NCBI GenBank assembly: GCA_003159055.1
Contig: PMLH01000350.1
Span: forward strand, 1-7,168
Source: Myxococcales bacterium
GTDB taxonomy: Bacteria; Myxococcota; Polyangia; Fen-1088
Reading direction: 5' to 3'
DNA: 7,168 nucleotides
Part shown: positions 6,250 through 7,168 of the stretch, in pieces
Layout: every line of letters begins with the position of its first letter
How positions within the stretch are numbered: position 1 is the stretch's first letter
Translations under genes and position numbers: made by a program
The notes under the pieces: model-generated
Seen by the model: only the letters and a program-made list of their open reading frames with translations
What the model was told of the DNA's origin: nothing
Database searches by the model: none

Positions 6250-6576
6250 TCAGCCCAGACTTTCTGCGTAGCTCATGACTAGCAACATGACCGCCTCGAC
6301 ATTTTCGGGGTTGCGGTAGGAATGTTTGACGTCGGCGCAGGAGGAACCCCTCCCATTCCAGTGCACGCTGGCACCCGCGGCGCAAACGGCCCAGGCATCG
6401 TGTCTTCCGCTCGCCCAGACACCGACCAGATCATCTGTCGCCCCGCTCGGAACCCTGGACCGGCTCGCCTGCTGAGGTGTCGACATTGCAGGCTGTGGTC
6501 GGCAGTAGCAGCGCTCCCAGAACTGCGGACCCACGCCGAAGCTGCGTGCGAGAACGGGACCAGCGATGGGCCTCAT
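6250..6576 (-). CDS. Small hypothetical ORF heading the operon, with one beta-propeller-like motif
   Basis: A 108-residue frame lying between the promoter-like region and cysM. I do not recognise the whole protein. Residues 49-76 (DLVGVWASGRHDAWAV and on to VHWNGRG) resemble a single repeat of the GVWGSGxxDVWAVGxxGxxxHWDG type found in tandem in secreted beta-propeller proteins. Here there is one copy, with Cys in place of the usual Gly, so it could be a decayed fragment. The rest is rich in Ser, Arg and Pro with four cysteines, and no signal peptide or membrane segment is evident. In favour of a real gene: AGGAG stands 9 nt before the chosen ATG (another ATG at 6585 is too close to it), the frame runs unbroken from the promoter, and its TGA ends 4 nt before cysM, which lacks its own ribosome site. 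It may serve mainly to bring ribosomes to cysM. A non-coding leader or pseudogene remains possible. Confidence 0.4.
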   Translation of the reverse strand: MRPIAGPVLARSFGVGPQFWERCYCRPQPAMSTPQQASRSRVPSGATDDLVGVWASGRHDAWAVCAAGASVHWNGRGSSCADVKHSYRNPENVEAVMLLVMSYAESLG

Positions 6577-6584
6577 GTTGAACA

Positions 6585-6607
6585 TCTCCTATGTCCAGTA
6601 TAGGAGA
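6585..6607. promoter_or_regulatory. Perfect 8-7-8 inverted repeat over the -10 and start site (candidate operator)
   Basis: Arms TCTCCTAT and ATAGGAGA flank the 7-nt spacer GTCCAGT, all 8 pairs matching. It covers the -10 hexamer, the likely transcription start and the AGGAG ribosome site, where a bound repressor would block the promoter. The overall form (A/T-containing dyad, about 23 bp) could suit an Rrf2-type regulator such as IscR or CymR, but this is a guess. As RNA, only the downstream part would be transcribed, so an mRNA hairpin is unlikely. Confidence 0.55.
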
Positions 6608-6625
6608 CACTCCGCTTGTCTACAA
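6597..6625 (-). promoter_or_regulatory. Probable sigma-70 promoter of the encapsulin/cysteine operon
   Basis: On the minus strand, TTGTAG (6620-6625) and TATACT (6597-6602) are separated by exactly 17 bp. The -10 matches the consensus at five of six positions and the -35 at three. Transcription would start near 6589-6590, giving a leader of only about 14 nt that opens with the AGGAG ribosome site of the first ORF. Two dyads cover the two elements, suggesting tight control. No other promoter as good was noticed within the operon. Confidence 0.6.
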
Positions 6626-6628
6626 GCG
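6613..6628. promoter_or_regulatory. Perfect 7-2-7 inverted repeat over the -35 (candidate operator)
   Basis: CGCTTGT and ACAAGCG are separated by CT. The core TTGTCTACAA fits the TNGT-N(0-3)-ACNA pattern known for FadR-subfamily GntR regulators. It coincides with the -35 element, a position suited to repression. Its sequence is unrelated to the dyad over the -10, so two different regulators may act here. Confidence 0.5.
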
Positions 6629-6660
6629 CTTCTTAGCTCTTCGCGTCCGTCGGAAAACGG

Positions 6661-6685
6661 AAACGGAGCCCGATGGGCCCCGTTT
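6661..6685 (-). terminator. Probable Rho-independent terminator of cysK
   Basis: Read on the minus strand, arms AAACGGGGCCC and GGGCTCCGTTT form an 11-bp stem with one G-U pair and a 3-nt loop (ATC). A T-rich but interrupted tail (CCGTTTTCC) follows. It lies 27 bp after the cysK stop and before the operon promoter, so it should separate the two units. The tail is imperfect, so some readthrough is possible. Confidence 0.7.
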
Positions 6686-6712
6686 CGACCAAAACGCCTG
6701 AATCAGGTGGCG

Positions 6713-7168
6713 CTAGATGGTGTCCCCGGCCTTCGCCTCGGCGACCCCGCTCAGCGTGCCTTCGAAGAGCGGGCCACTCAGGTAGCGCTCGCCCGAGTCC
6801 GGCAGCACGACCACGAAGGTCTTCCCTAAGAACTCGGGGAGGGCGGCGAGGCGCGACGCAACCAACGCTGCGGCGCCGCTGCTTACGCCCGAGAGAATGC
6901 CTTCCTCGGCAGCAAGGCGACGGGCGAATGCGATGGAATCGACGGAATTGACTTGTTCGACCCGGTCCACGATGGAGACGTCCAACGTCTTGGGAACGAA
7001 CCCGGCGCCGATTCCCTGAATCTTGTGTGGGCCGGGCTTGATCTCCTGCTTGGCCAGGTATTGGGTGATCACCGGGCTTTCGGTTGGCTCGACTGCGACA
7101 CTGACGATGGCCTTGCCCTTCTGGTTCTTGATGTAGCGGGAAACCCCGGTGATGGTGCCGCCGGTGCC
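6713..7168 (-). CDS. cysK: Cysteine synthase A (O-acetylserine sulfhydrylase), N-terminus beyond window
   Basis: C-terminal 151 residues of CysK, the PLP enzyme making cysteine from O-acetylserine and sulfide. The frame is open to the last base of the window; the first visible codons are the phosphate-binding loop [14 protein letters not shown]. Then follow [10 protein letters not shown], the CysK signature [18 protein letters not shown], the [13 protein letters not shown] segment, and [19 protein letters not shown] near the end. The sequence is close to the proteobacterial CysK type, in contrast to the CysM-type enzyme in the operon downstream. The PLP lysine is outside the window. The gene ends in TAG, 27 bp before a terminator-like hairpin, so it is probably a separate transcription unit even though it is on the same strand as the operon. 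The last residues (AEAKAGDTI) are unremarkable. Confidence 0.95.
   Translation of the reverse strand, partial: GTGGTITGVSRYIKNQKGKAIVSVAVEPTESPVITQYLAKQEIKPGPHKIQGIGAGFVPKTLDVSIVDRVEQVNSVDSIAFARRLAAEEGILSGVSSGAAALVASRLAALPEFLGKTFVVVLPDSGERYLSGPLFEGTLSGVAEAKAGDTI

Noticed and set aside
6490..6576. Resemblance of LARSFGVGPQFW in the small ORF to the end of HigA-type antitoxin HTH domains
   Set aside because: Only about a dozen residues match by eye, the helix-turn-helix itself is absent and no toxin gene is nearby, so it is probably chance.
6322..6603. Plus-strand frame of 93 codons opposite the small first ORF
   Set aside because: No family resemblance, runs through the operon promoter and candidate operator, and has no fitting context.
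1..7168. CRISPR arrays, tRNA or rRNA genes, insertion sequences, prophage parts
   Set aside because: No spaced direct repeats, cloverleaf-like segments, transposase or integrase signatures were seen; the encapsulin's HK97-like ancestry is not evidence of a prophage here.

Overview
This window comes from a high-GC bacterium. A high-GC proteobacterium is most likely, because the partial CysK at the right edge reads very close to the enterobacterial CysK type. No rRNA, tRNA, CRISPR array or insertion sequence is visible, so the lineage cannot be fixed more precisely.

Layout from left to right. (1) At 1-867 on the plus strand lies the C-terminal three quarters of an alanine dehydrogenase, cut by the window edge. 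(2) At 913-6576 on the minus strand, convergent with it, is a tightly packed six-gene operon read from right to left: a small hypothetical ORF, a CysM-type cysteine synthase, a JAMM (Mec-type) metalloprotease, a CysO-MoeB/ThiF-rhodanese fusion, a Family 2A (SrpI-like) encapsulin shell protein, and a SufS-type cysteine desulfurase with a disordered N-terminal extension typical of encapsulin cargo. Junctions within it are 4-bp gap, 4-bp overlap, 1-bp overlap, 59-bp spacer and 4-bp overlap. (3) At 6585-6628 is a promoter-like region (TTGTAG, 17 bp, TATACT) carrying two different perfect dyads, one over each promoter element. (4) At 6661-6685 is a terminator-like hairpin ending the upstream gene. 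(5) From 6713 to the window end, minus strand, is the C-terminal part of cysK.

The operon looks like a sulfur storage and cysteine synthesis unit. By family knowledge, the desulfurase packed in a Family 2A encapsulin takes sulfur from cysteine, and such shells have been reported to hold elemental sulfur. CysM, CysO, Mec and MoeZ form the protein-thiocarboxylate cysteine route known from mycobacteria: a rhodanese/E1 enzyme charges CysO with sulfur, CysM makes CysO-cysteine, and Mec releases cysteine. Having both halves in one operon suggests a closed loop, cysteine to stored sulfur and back to cysteine, with the rhodanese domain as possible acceptor. The most distinctive feature is the fusion of CysO to its own activating enzyme. 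The Gly-Gly that must become a C-terminal thiocarboxylate is internal, so the neighbouring JAMM protease may also have to mature it. The loop and the maturation step are inferences; the gene identities are well supported by motifs.
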